A model generated the notes under the pieces. It searched no databases and was not told where the DNA came from. It worked only from the letters and a program-made list of their open reading frames with translations. DNA of 57,991 nucleotides, taken from the NCBI GenBank assembly GCA_035999365.1, contig DASYGT010000046.1:1-57991 (forward strand). The letters run 5' to 3'. The position numbers were made by a program, and so were the translations under genes. Positions 51,596-57,991 of this stretch are shown here, piece after piece. How positions within the stretch are numbered: position 1 is the first letter of the stretch; each line of letters opens with the position of its first letter. The stretch is from DASYGT01 sp035999365. GTDB taxonomy: Bacteria > Actinomycetota > Actinomycetes > Mycobacteriales > Jatrophihabitantaceae.

Positions 51596-52063
51596 GTGCA
51601 GCCCGCCGAGCGAATCGAGATCGACGACCTGTCCCGAGCCGAAGTCCACTCACTTCTGGACGGGCACCTCGCGGACATGCATGCGACCTCTCCGCGGGAC
51701 AGTGTGCATGCCCTTGACGTCGCTGCGCTGGCTCACCCGGCCGTCACCGTGTGGACGCTCTGGGAACGCGATGACGTCCTCGGCTGCGCGGCGTTGAAGG
51801 AACTCTCCTCGACGGAGGGCGAGATCAAGTCGATGCGCACATCACCATCAGCGCGCGGCCGCGGCGTGGCGACCCGATTGCTGACGACCGTGATCGAGGA
51901 AGCTCGCCGCCGTGGCTATAGCCGCCTCAACCTTGAAACTGGCACGCAGGAGTTCTTCGCGCCCGCGCGCCGACTCTATGAGCGGCACGGTTTCGTCCCC
52001 TGCGCGCCGTTCGCCGACTACCGGCCCGACCCGCACAGTGCGTTCTTCACCCTCACGCTCTGA
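51596..52063 (+). CDS. GNAT family N-acetyltransferase
   Basis: 155 residues from the GTG at 51596; a longer open frame overlaps the permease gene and is rejected. 'HLADMHATSPRDSVHALDVAAL' is the start of a known GNAT subgroup, 'GCAALKELSSTEGEIKSMRTSPSARGRGVATRLL' includes the acetyl-CoA pyrophosphate loop (RGRGVA), and 'FFAPARRLYERHGFVPCAPFADY' the last motif. It acetylates an amine, probably a small molecule or protein; the substrate is unknown. It follows the permease stop by 20 bases and may be co-transcribed. Confidence 0.88.
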   Translation: MQPAERIEIDDLSRAEVHSLLDGHLADMHATSPRDSVHALDVAALAHPAVTVWTLWERDDVLGCAALKELSSTEGEIKSMRTSPSARGRGVATRLLTTVIEEARRRGYSRLNLETGTQEFFAPARRLYERHGFVPCAPFADYRPDPHSAFFTLTL

Positions 52064-52124
52064 CCCGAGTTGTCGGTGTCACGCGGTGCCATTGCAGGTC
52101 GAGTGCGGCGCCTAGGCTTCGATC

Positions 52125-53582
52125 ATGGCCCAGGCTGCGGACGCCGAACCTGACCCGCGCCGCTGGGCAGCCTTGCTCACGTGCTGCAGTGCGCTGTTCA
52201 TGACCCTGCTCGACGTCAGCGTCACCAACGTCGCCCTGCCATCGATCGGTCGGGCAACCGCCTCCACACCTTCTCAGCTGCAGTGGGTGGTCAGCGGGTA
52301 CACGCTGGCCTTCGGCCTTGTTCCCGTGCTCGCGGGGCGACTCGGCGACGACCACGGCAGGCGTCGGATGTTCCAGGTCGGCGTCGGCGCCTTCACTGTG
52401 ACGAGCATGTTGGCCGGCCTGTCGCCGACGGCAGGCGTGCTGATTGCGGCGCGAGTGCTGCAGGGCCTGGCCGGTGGGCTCATCAACCCTCAGGTCTCGG
52501 GACTCGTCCAGCAGATGTTTCGTAGCGACGAGCGAGGACGCGCATTCGGCGTTCTCGGGACGACTGTAGGGGTCGGGACCGCTCTCGGGCCGCTCGTGGG
52601 CGGAGCCCTCATCGCGCTCGGCGGCCAGCACATCGGCTGGCGGCTGGTGTTCTTCGTCAACGTCCCGGTCGGAATAGCAGTGATCCTGCTCGCCCGACGC
52701 CTGCTTCCTCAGGATCCAGCGACCGGGCGGCACCGGCTCGACATTCTCGGTGCGGCGTGGCTCGGCGGCGCCACCTTCTGCGTCCTGTTCGCGGCCGTCG
52801 AGTACGACGCGCTCCACGATCGTCGCCTCGCCGGGCTGGTGGTCGTGGCGATCGTTCTGCTCGCGGTGTTCGTCAGACGGGAGCGACGACTCACCCGCAT
52901 GCTGCGCGATCCGTTGGTCGACCTGCGCCTGTTCCAGGTGCCGTCGTACAGCGCCGGCGCGCTGCTCGCGCTCACCTTCTTCCCGGCGATGGCCGGGGTG
53001 ACGCTCGTGCTCTCGCTGTATTACCAGCAGGGCCTTGGTTACACCGCATTGCAGTCGGGTCTCGGCGTCACCGCCTATGCGCTGGGCAGTGCGGTGGCCG
53101 CACCGCTCGCGGGCCGGGTGGTGACCCGCATCGGCAGGCCACTCATCGTTGCCGCCACGATCACCTTCGGCGCGGGGGCGATCGCGCTGGCACTGCTTGC
53201 GCGACATGCGCCGAGCGCGGACGTCGCGTTGGTGTTCGCGCCCGCGCTCTTCGTGATGGGGGCGGGCTCCGGCGCGATCATCACGCCCAACCAGGCACTG
53301 ACCCTGATGGAGGTGGACCCGGTCACCGGCAGCACGGCGGGGGGTGTGCTGCAGACCGCGCAGCGGATGGGTCTTGCCGTCGGGCAGGCAGTCATAGGAG
53401 CCGTCTTCTTCGCCAGCATTCCCACCTCGGGAAGTACTGCTGATCGATACGACCACGCACTCGGCATGGCCATCCTGGCGGCCCTCGGCTTCGTCATCCT
53501 TGCCGCGGCTGTGGGATGCGCCGACCTGTTGCGCAACCACCGCCGCACCAAGGCGAACGTGACCGAGCCCGCGGCGCCCTAG
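52125..53582 (+). CDS. MFS drug efflux pump, DHA2 (EmrB/QacA) type
   Basis: 485 residues with about 14 hydrophobic helices. 'LLDVSVTNVALPSIGRATAS' in helix 1 carries the DHA2 Asp motif (D.S..N.ALP), 'LAGRLGDDHGRRRMFQVG' is motif A between helices 2 and 3, and 'ARVLQGLAGGLINPQ' is motif B. 'LGTTVGVGTALGPLVGGAL' is motif C, the proton-drug antiporter signature. It should export hydrophobic or cationic toxic compounds with proton motive force. It converges with another MFS gene, leaving 10 bases between the stops. Confidence 0.92.
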   Translation: MAQAADAEPDPRRWAALLTCCSALFMTLLDVSVTNVALPSIGRATASTPSQLQWVVSGYTLAFGLVPVLAGRLGDDHGRRRMFQVGVGAFTVTSMLAGLSPTAGVLIAARVLQGLAGGLINPQVSGLVQQMFRSDERGRAFGVLGTTVGVGTALGPLVGGALIALGGQHIGWRLVFFVNVPVGIAVILLARRLLPQDPATGRHRLDILGAAWLGGATFCVLFAAVEYDALHDRRLAGLVVVAIVLLAVFVRRERRLTRMLRDPLVDLRLFQVPSYSAGALLALTFFPAMAGVTLVLSLYYQQGLGYTALQSGLGVTAYALGSAVAAPLAGRVVTRIGRPLIVAATITFGAGAIALALLARHAPSADVALVFAPALFVMGAGSGAIITPNQALTLMEVDPVTGSTAGGVLQTAQRMGLAVGQAVIGAVFFASIPTSGSTADRYDHALGMAILAALGFVILAAAVGCADLLRNHRRTKANVTEPAAP

Positions 53583-53592
53583 CGTCGCCAGC

Positions 53593-54825
53593 TCAGTCGG
53601 CTCGAACGTCGTCGTAGGCGATGTGCGACAGCTGGCGCCAGATGGCGCAGACGAACACGCCTGATCCCGCGAAGGCGAACCAGAACGGGGCGGTGATGCC
53701 GAAGTGCTGGGCGAGTGCGCCGCCGATGACCGAGCCGATGACCAGGCCGCCGAACACCCCGATCGTGTTCACACTGCTCACCCGCCCCTGCAGGTCATGC
53801 GGCACGGCGCGTTGCCGCACCGTCAGCGACGTGGTGCCCCATACGAAGGCGTGCGCCCCGAAGACGAAGAAGATCGGCAAGGCGACCCACGGGGAGGTGG
53901 CGAGGGCCAGGCCGAGATGGGTCAGCGTCTCGATGATCAGCCCGACCCGCATGATGTTGCCGAGGCTGACCCGGCGGATGATCCAGCCATAGGATGTCGT
54001 GCCGAGCAGACCGCCGGCCGCGGACACGGTGGCGATGAGGCCGAACCCGATCGAGCCGAGGTCGAGCCTTCTCGAGGCGTAGAGGACGAGCACCGACCAT
54101 GCCGCACCGAAGGTGATGTTGAACGTGAAGATCGTCAGCACGAGCGTGCGCACGGCGGCATGCCGGCGCACCCAGGTAAACCCCGCGGCAATGTCCTGCC
54201 GCACCGTCGTCTCCCCTGTCCCCCCGCGCACATGAGCGGGGAGCGCAATGCGCGACACCATGAGCACACCGGACATCACGAGTAGGGCCTGACCGACGAA
54301 CGGCCACGCCCGGCCGGCCGCGAACAGGGCCGCACCGATCGGTGGCCCGGCCAGTTGGTTGACCGTGATGAAGCCGACCTGCAGGCGCGCGTTCGCGATG
54401 GCGAGATCCTCGCGCGCGACGAGCATGGGCAACAGCGTGCTGCTCGTGTTGTCGCCGAACACCTCCGCGGTGCCGAGGAGGAACAGGCCGGCGAGTACCA
54501 GGCCGATCGAGACAGACCCGACGGCCACCGCGATGCTGATCGCAATCAAGATCACGACGCGCAGCACGTCGGCGGTGATCACGATGAGTTTGCGGTTCAA
54601 CCGATCCGACAGCGCGCCCGCCGGCAGCCCGAACAGCAGCGGCGCCAGCCACTGCAGGAAGGCTCCTGACGCGATCAGGAACGCATTGTGCGTGAGGGAT
54701 GCGACGAGCAGTGGTCCAGCGGCGATCGCCATGCCGTCACCAGTGTTGCTCAGCCACGAAGAGGCGAGTAGCAACCGGAATGCGGAGCCCAATCGCTTCG
54801 GGGCGATCACGTCGACGATGGACAT
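53593..54825 (-). CDS. MFS transporter, DHA3-like (macrolide efflux type)
   Basis: 410 residues from the ATG at 54825 (a GTG directly upstream is equally in frame). About 12 helices are visible. 'LLASSWLSNTGDGMAIAAGPLL' and 'PAGALSDRLNRKLIVITADVLR' are typical of the MFS_3/DHA3 group that includes MefA, and 'GTAEVFGDNTSSTLLPMLVAREDLAIANARLQ' is a strong subgroup marker. Proton-driven drug export is likely. It is convergent with the DHA2 pump and divergent from a small membrane protein gene. Confidence 0.9.
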   Translation of the reverse strand: MSIVDVIAPKRLGSAFRLLLASSWLSNTGDGMAIAAGPLLVASLTHNAFLIASGAFLQWLAPLLFGLPAGALSDRLNRKLIVITADVLRVVILIAISIAVAVGSVSIGLVLAGLFLLGTAEVFGDNTSSTLLPMLVAREDLAIANARLQVGFITVNQLAGPPIGAALFAAGRAWPFVGQALLVMSGVLMVSRIALPAHVRGGTGETTVRQDIAAGFTWVRRHAAVRTLVLTIFTFNITFGAAWSVLVLYASRRLDLGSIGFGLIATVSAAGGLLGTTSYGWIIRRVSLGNIMRVGLIIETLTHLGLALATSPWVALPIFFVFGAHAFVWGTTSLTVRQRAVPHDLQGRVSSVNTIGVFGGLVIGSVIGGALAQHFGITAPFWFAFAGSGVFVCAIWRQLSHIAYDDVRAD

Positions 54826-54940
54826 CACAACCCGACCAGGCTATCGACGATGGTCAACACCGTTCCCCATCCGGTCGGACGCCGGCATGGAATTGGGCCA
54901 TCGACCGATGTTGTTGCACCAGCGGTACGTTGTGCTGGGC

Positions 54941-54947
54941 AAGGAGG
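54941..54947 (+). promoter_or_regulatory. Near-perfect ribosome binding site of a small gene
   Basis: AAGGAGG lies five bases before the ATG at 54953. It is the best Shine-Dalgarno match in this region and the main evidence that the short frame downstream is translated from here rather than from the long upstream frame. Confidence 0.75.
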
Positions 54948-54952
54948 TCACG

Positions 54953-55207
54953 ATGGTTGGCTCCCTGGTGATCACGTTCTGCATCGCGCTTGTCGCCACC
55001 GCGTGCTGGGTCAGGCGCACGATGCGCCGGCGGGCCGACGCCGCCCCGGTCATCACGACATGGCCGGAGATCGAACTCCACGAGGCGTACGGCGGTTGGA
55101 ACGCCAACGCCTACGACGCCGGCACGGGGCGCGACCGCCGCGCTCCCGCGCCACCGACGCGGCCGTCAGGTGCGCTGCTGTTCACACCGCCCCGTCGAGC
55201 GCGCTAG
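54953..55207 (+). CDS. Small single-pass membrane protein, 84 residues
   Basis: The start ATG at 54953 follows AAGGAGG by five bases. Residues 1-18 ('MVGSLVITFCIALVATAC') form one membrane helix, followed by a basic stop-transfer segment WVRRTMRRR, so the remainder probably faces the cytosol. The middle 'WPEIELHEAYGGWNANAYD' and a proline/arginine-rich tail show no family I know. It sits 35 bases upstream of the DUF1905 gene on the same strand. The function is unknown; the strong ribosome site and clear topology argue against a chance frame. Confidence 0.65.
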   Translation: MVGSLVITFCIALVATACWVRRTMRRRADAAPVITTWPEIELHEAYGGWNANAYDAGTGRDRRAPAPPTRPSGALLFTPPRRAR

Positions 55208-55242
55208 GGCGCACCGTTGGGCGGCGCCCCTAGCATGATCGA

Positions 55243-55482
55243 ATGAACCTGGAGTTCTCGGGCGAGCTGTGGTTCTGGCGGGGCCCGGCGCCCTGGTACT
55301 TCATCACGGTGCCCGAGGACAGCTGCGCTGCGTTGGAGTCGGCTTCGTCGCTCGTGTCCTACGGCTGGGGCATGATTCCCGTGACTGCGCAGGTCGGCGC
55401 GACGCAGTGGCAGACCTCGCTGTTCCCCAAGGACGGGCGTTACATCGTTCCGGTAAAGAACCTCGGCGTGCCGGTTGCGTAA
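55243..55482 (+). CDS. DUF1905 domain protein
   Basis: 79 residues, the length of a single DUF1905 barrel. 'LEFSGELWFWRGPAPWYFITVPEDSCAAL' and 'VSYGWGMIPVTAQVGATQWQTSLFPKDGRYIVPVKNLGV' follow the family pattern (yGwG.ipV.a.iG.t.w.tSlfP..g.Y.lPvK). The function of the family is not known. Its stop lies inside the -35 region of the dnaE2 promoter, 27 bases before dnaE2, so it can be co-transcribed with dnaE2 from any upstream promoter while dnaE2 keeps its own SOS start. Confidence 0.88.
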   Translation: MNLEFSGELWFWRGPAPWYFITVPEDSCAALESASSLVSYGWGMIPVTAQVGATQWQTSLFPKDGRYIVPVKNLGVPVA

Positions 55483-55503
55483 ATCGAACAGGTATTCGAC
55501 ACT
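55475..55503 (+). promoter_or_regulatory. dnaE2 promoter (-35 and -10) predicted to give a leaderless mRNA
   Basis: TTGCGT (55475-55480), a 17-base spacer and GACACT (55498-55503) have the same spacing as at imuA'. A start seven bases beyond the -10 falls at 55510, the A of the dnaE2 ATG. GGTGAG directly touches the ATG and is too close to act as a normal ribosome site. Confidence 0.55.
55484..55499. promoter_or_regulatory. LexA (SOS) box of dnaE2
   Basis: TCGAACAGGTATTCGA matches TCGAAC-N4-GTTCGA with one mismatch in the right arm (A for G). It lies between the -35 and -10 of the dnaE2 promoter, eleven bases before the ATG, exactly as at imuA'. Confidence 0.82.
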
Positions 55504-55509
55504 GGTGAG

Positions 55510-57991
55510 ATGGGCTGGCAAAACCCGCCGATCCCGTGGCATGAGCTCGAGCGCCGGCTGTCCGGACGGCCCGCGCCTGCTCCGTCGCGCGGTTCGCGCC
55601 CCCCTGGCGACGGCGGTGATTCCCCGGCGTGGTCGCGCAAACGCGCCGCCTATGACGGTGCCGGATTCCTCCGTGGCACCGCACGCACCAGCCCTCCTGT
55701 CGGGTACGCCGAACTGCACGCGCACTCGTCGTTCAGCTTTCTCGACGGCGCCAGTTCACCGGAAGAACTCGCCGAAGAGGCTGTGCGCCTCGGCCTCACC
55801 GGGCTGACCCTGACCGACCACGACGGCATGTACGGCATCGTCCGCTTTGCCGAAGCGGCCGAGGCGTTGGGGCTCCCCACCGGCTTCGGAGCCGAACTGT
55901 CACTCGACGTCGCGATGCCGCTCACTCAGGCCGAGCGGATGATCGCGGCTCGGGTCGGCACCCCAGACCCGCCCGGCACCCACCTGCTTGCCCTCGCCCG
56001 CGATCCCGACGGCTACGCCAGCCTGTGTCGCACGATCAGCACGGCAGCCTTACGCGGCGGAGCCAAGGGGCGACCGGTGCACGACATCGACGAAGTCACC
56101 GACGCTGCCGACGGCCACTGGCTCGTGCTCACCGGATGCCGCAAGGGCGCTGTGCGGCGAGCACTCGACACTGCTCGCGGAACGTTCGCTCTTGATCCGG
56201 CACGACGTGCGCTCGTCGAACTCGTCGATCGGTTCGGCCGTGACAACGTTGCCGTCGAACTGATCCACGAACTCGACCCGCTTGCCGATGAGCGCTACGA
56301 CGCACTGGCGATGCTCGCCGACGAGGCAGGCCTGCCGATCGTCGCTACGACGGCCGCGCACTACCACGCGCCCCCTCGCCGGCCGCTCGCCACGGCACTG
56401 GCAGCCGTGCGGGCGCGCAGCAGCCTCGACGAGATCGACGGATGGCTGCCGGCATGGTCAGGCCAGCACCTGCGTTCGGGCGCCGAAATGGCCGAACGGT
56501 TCGCCCGCTGGCCCGGTGCCGTCGAGGCCTCGGCACGGTTCGGCACAGAGATCGCGTTCCCGCTGGCGCTGATCGCACCGGATCTGCCGCCGTTCCCCGT
56601 TCCGGCCGGGCACACCGAGATGACGTACCTCCGCGAGCTCACCTACCGCGGCGCCGCCGAACGATTCGCCGGCAAAGCGCACGAGCGCAAGGCATACGAG
56701 ATGATCGAGCACGAACTCGCCATCATCGAAGAGCTGCACTTCCCCGGGTACTTCCTCGTGGTGTGGGACATTGCCCGCTTCTGCCGCGAGCAGGGCATTC
56801 TCTGCCAGGGCCGCGGCTCGGCGGCGAACTCGGCTGTCTGTTACGCCTTGTCGATCACCGCTGTCGATGCCGTCTACTACGACCTGATGTTCGAACGCTT
56901 CCTCGCTCCCGAACGCGGCGAGCCACCCGACATCGACCTCGACATCGAGTCCGACCGGCGCGAGGAAGCGATCCAGTACGTCTACGAGCTGCACGGACGC
57001 GAGCATGCAGCCCAGGTGGCGAACGTCATCACCTACCGGCCGAAGTCGGCGGTGCGCGACGTCGCGAAGGCCCTCGGCTACTCGCCCGGCCAGCAGGACG
57101 CGTGGAGCAAAGAAATCGAATTGGGCTACTACTGGACGCCGGACTTGTTGTCGCCGAGCGTCGACGCACCCCAGTCTGACCACAACCCACCGCCCGCTGT
57201 TGTGCAGTTGGCTTCCGAACTTCAAAACTCACCGCGCCATCTGGGCATTCACTCCGGCGGGATGGTGATGTGCGACCGTCCGGTGATCGAGGTCTGCCCC
57301 GTCGAGTGGGGCAGGATGCCTGGGCGAACGGTGCTCCAGTGGGACAAGGACGACTGCGCATCGATCGGGTTGGTGAAGTTCGACCTGCTCGGCCTCGGCA
57401 TGCTCTCGGCGCTGCAGTACACCTTCGAACTCGTCGAGTCGTGGCACGGCACTCGGTACGACCTCGACTCCATCCCGAAGGAGGCGTCCTGCGTCTACGA
57501 CATGCTCTGCGCCGCGGACTCGGTGGGGGTCTTCCAGGTGGAGTCGCGCGCGCAGATGGCTACCCTGCCTCGGCTGAAGCCGCGCAACTTCTACGACCTC
57601 GCCGTCGAGATCGCGTTGATCCGGCCCGGCCCGATCCAGGGCGACTCGGTGCACCCCTACATCCGCCGGCGCAGCGGCCTGGAGCCCGTCACCTACGCGC
57701 ACCCGCGGCTGGAGGGACCGCTCAAGCGCACGCTGGGCGTCCCGCTGTTCCAGGAGCAGCTGATGCAACTGGCCGTCGCCGTCGCCGACTTCACCCCGGC
57801 CGAGGCCGACCGGCTGCGTCGCGCGATGGGCTCCAAGCGCTCCCGCGACAAGATCGACGCGATGCGGATCCGGCTCTATGACGGGATGGCCGCCAACGGC
57901 ATCACCGGCGCAGTGGCCGACGACATCTACGAGAAGGTCCAGGCGTTCGCGGCCTTCGGCTTCGCCGAGAGCCACTCGATCAGCTTCGCGC
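55510..57991 (+). CDS. dnaE2: Error-prone DNA polymerase DnaE2 (ImuC), C-terminus outside window
   Basis: 827 residues are present of a protein usually near 1,050-1,100, running open to the window edge. The start 'MGWQNPPIPWHELERRLSG' matches the family N-terminus and fixes the ATG. A PHP domain begins at 'YAELHAHSSFSFLDGASSPEEL'. The C-family polymerase core has 'ILCQGRGSAANSAVCYAL', the catalytic acids in 'PPDIDLDIESDRREEAIQYVY' and 'LVKFDLLGLGML', and the fingers 'RPGPIQGDSVHPYIRRR' and 'FQEQLMQLAVAVADF'. It carries out damage-induced mutagenic translesion synthesis with ImuA' and ImuB. It has its own LexA box. No frameshift or stop was found in the three sections of the frame that I re-read codon by codon. 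Confidence 0.95.
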   Translation, partial: MGWQNPPIPWHELERRLSGRPAPAPSRGSRPPGDGGDSPAWSRKRAAYDGAGFLRGTARTSPPVGYAELHAHSSFSFLDGASSPEELAEEAVRLGLTGLTLTDHDGMYGIVRFAEAAEALGLPTGFGAELSLDVAMPLTQAERMIAARVGTPDPPGTHLLALARDPDGYASLCRTISTAALRGGAKGRPVHDIDEVTDAADGHWLVLTGCRKGAVRRALDTARGTFALDPARRALVELVDRFGRDNVAVELIHELDPLADERYDALAMLADEAGLPIVATTAAHYHAPPRRPLATALAAVRARSSLDEIDGWLPAWSGQHLRSGAEMAERFARWPGAVEASARFGTEIAFPLALIAPDLPPFPVPAGHTEMTYLRELTYRGAAERFAGKAHERKAYEMIEHELAIIEELHFPGYFLVVWDIARFCREQGILCQGRGSAANSAVCYALSITAVDAVYYDLMFERFLAPERGEPPDIDLDIESDRREEAIQYVYELHGREHAAQVANVITYRPKSAVRDVAKALGYSPGQQDAWSKEIELGYYWTPDLLSPSVDAPQSDHNPPPAVVQLASELQNSPRHLGIHSGGMVMCDRPVIEVCPVEWGRMPGRTVLQWDKDDCASIGLVKFDLLGLGMLSALQYTFELVESWHGTRYDLDSIPKEASCVYDMLCAADSVGVFQVESRAQMATLPRLKPRNFYDLAVEIALIRPGPIQGDSVHPYIRRRSGLEPVTYAHPRLEGPLKRTLGVPLFQEQLMQLAVAVADFTPAEADRLRRAMGSKRSRDKIDAMRIRLYDGMAANGITGAVADDIYEKVQAFAAFGFAESHSISFA

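Noticed and set aside
52053..53540. Minus-strand frame of 495 codons opposite the DHA2 pump
   Set aside because: It is a hydrophilic His/Arg/Gln-rich shadow of a membrane protein gene.

Overview
The window is uniformly GC-rich, densely packed DNA with many GTG and some TTG starts and many 4-base ATGA or GTGA gene overlaps. It carries a mycobacterial-type SOS mutasome (imuA', imuB, dnaE2) with TCGAAC-N4-GTTCGA LexA boxes, and a purK/purE/acyl-CoA dehydrogenase/GtrA group of the kind known from Mycobacteriales. This points to a chromosomal segment of a high-GC Gram-positive actinobacterium; I cannot fix the genus. No tRNA, rRNA, CRISPR array or transposase is visible, and no gene-free stretch exceeds 300 bases.

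Layout. (1) 1-2560: a minus-strand operon of three secreted proteins with SipW-type N-termini, the last being LamG-like and cut by the window edge. It lies behind an array of four 11-bp-spaced repeats. (2) 2617-6186: a GT-C-like membrane protein divergent from a two-subunit 3-oxoacid CoA-transferase. (3) 6207-32198: a large cell-envelope glycopolymer region. It holds a Wzm/Wzt-type ABC exporter, a SpoIID/LytB protein with a seven-repeat C-terminus, multispanning GT-C-like proteins, a flippase-like protein, and an LpxA homologue divergent from a DegT aminotransferase and a Gfo/Idh/MocA dehydrogenase. It continues with a four-gene amino-sugar/glycosyltransfer operon, an LhgO-type oxidase, and a teichoic-acid-like module: a bifunctional CDP-ribitol synthase-like enzyme, two CDP-glycerol/ribitol phosphotransferase-like proteins, a CDP-alcohol phosphatidyltransferase and two GT2 enzymes. 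A secreted glycosidase-like protein ends it. (4) 32318-43260: central metabolism and precursor supply (acyl-CoA dehydrogenase, serine hydroxymethyltransferase, two 6-phosphogluconate dehydrogenases, glucose-6-phosphate isomerase, UDP-glucose dehydrogenase, PurE, PurK, GtrA). (5) 43283-57991: imuA'-imuB and dnaE2, separated by about 9.4 kb of accessory genes (flavodoxin, DUF4395, VOC, a PadR/ABC/FtsX export operon, GNAT, two MFS pumps, a small membrane protein, DUF1905).

How it fits together. Regions 3 and 4 could supply and assemble a phosphopolyol or amino-sugar wall polymer: sugar phosphates and UDP-sugars from pgi, gnd and ugd, CDP-ribitol from the bifunctional enzyme, polymerisation by the TagF-like proteins, and export by Wzm/Wzt. 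The LpxA/aminotransferase/dehydrogenase trio looks like the GnnA-GnnB-LpxA route to an N-acylated UDP-2,3-diamino sugar, which is unexpected in a Gram-positive. The clearest regulatory result is that imuA' and dnaE2, though separated, have promoter/LexA-box arrangements of identical geometry, both predicted to give leaderless transcripts starting at the ATG.
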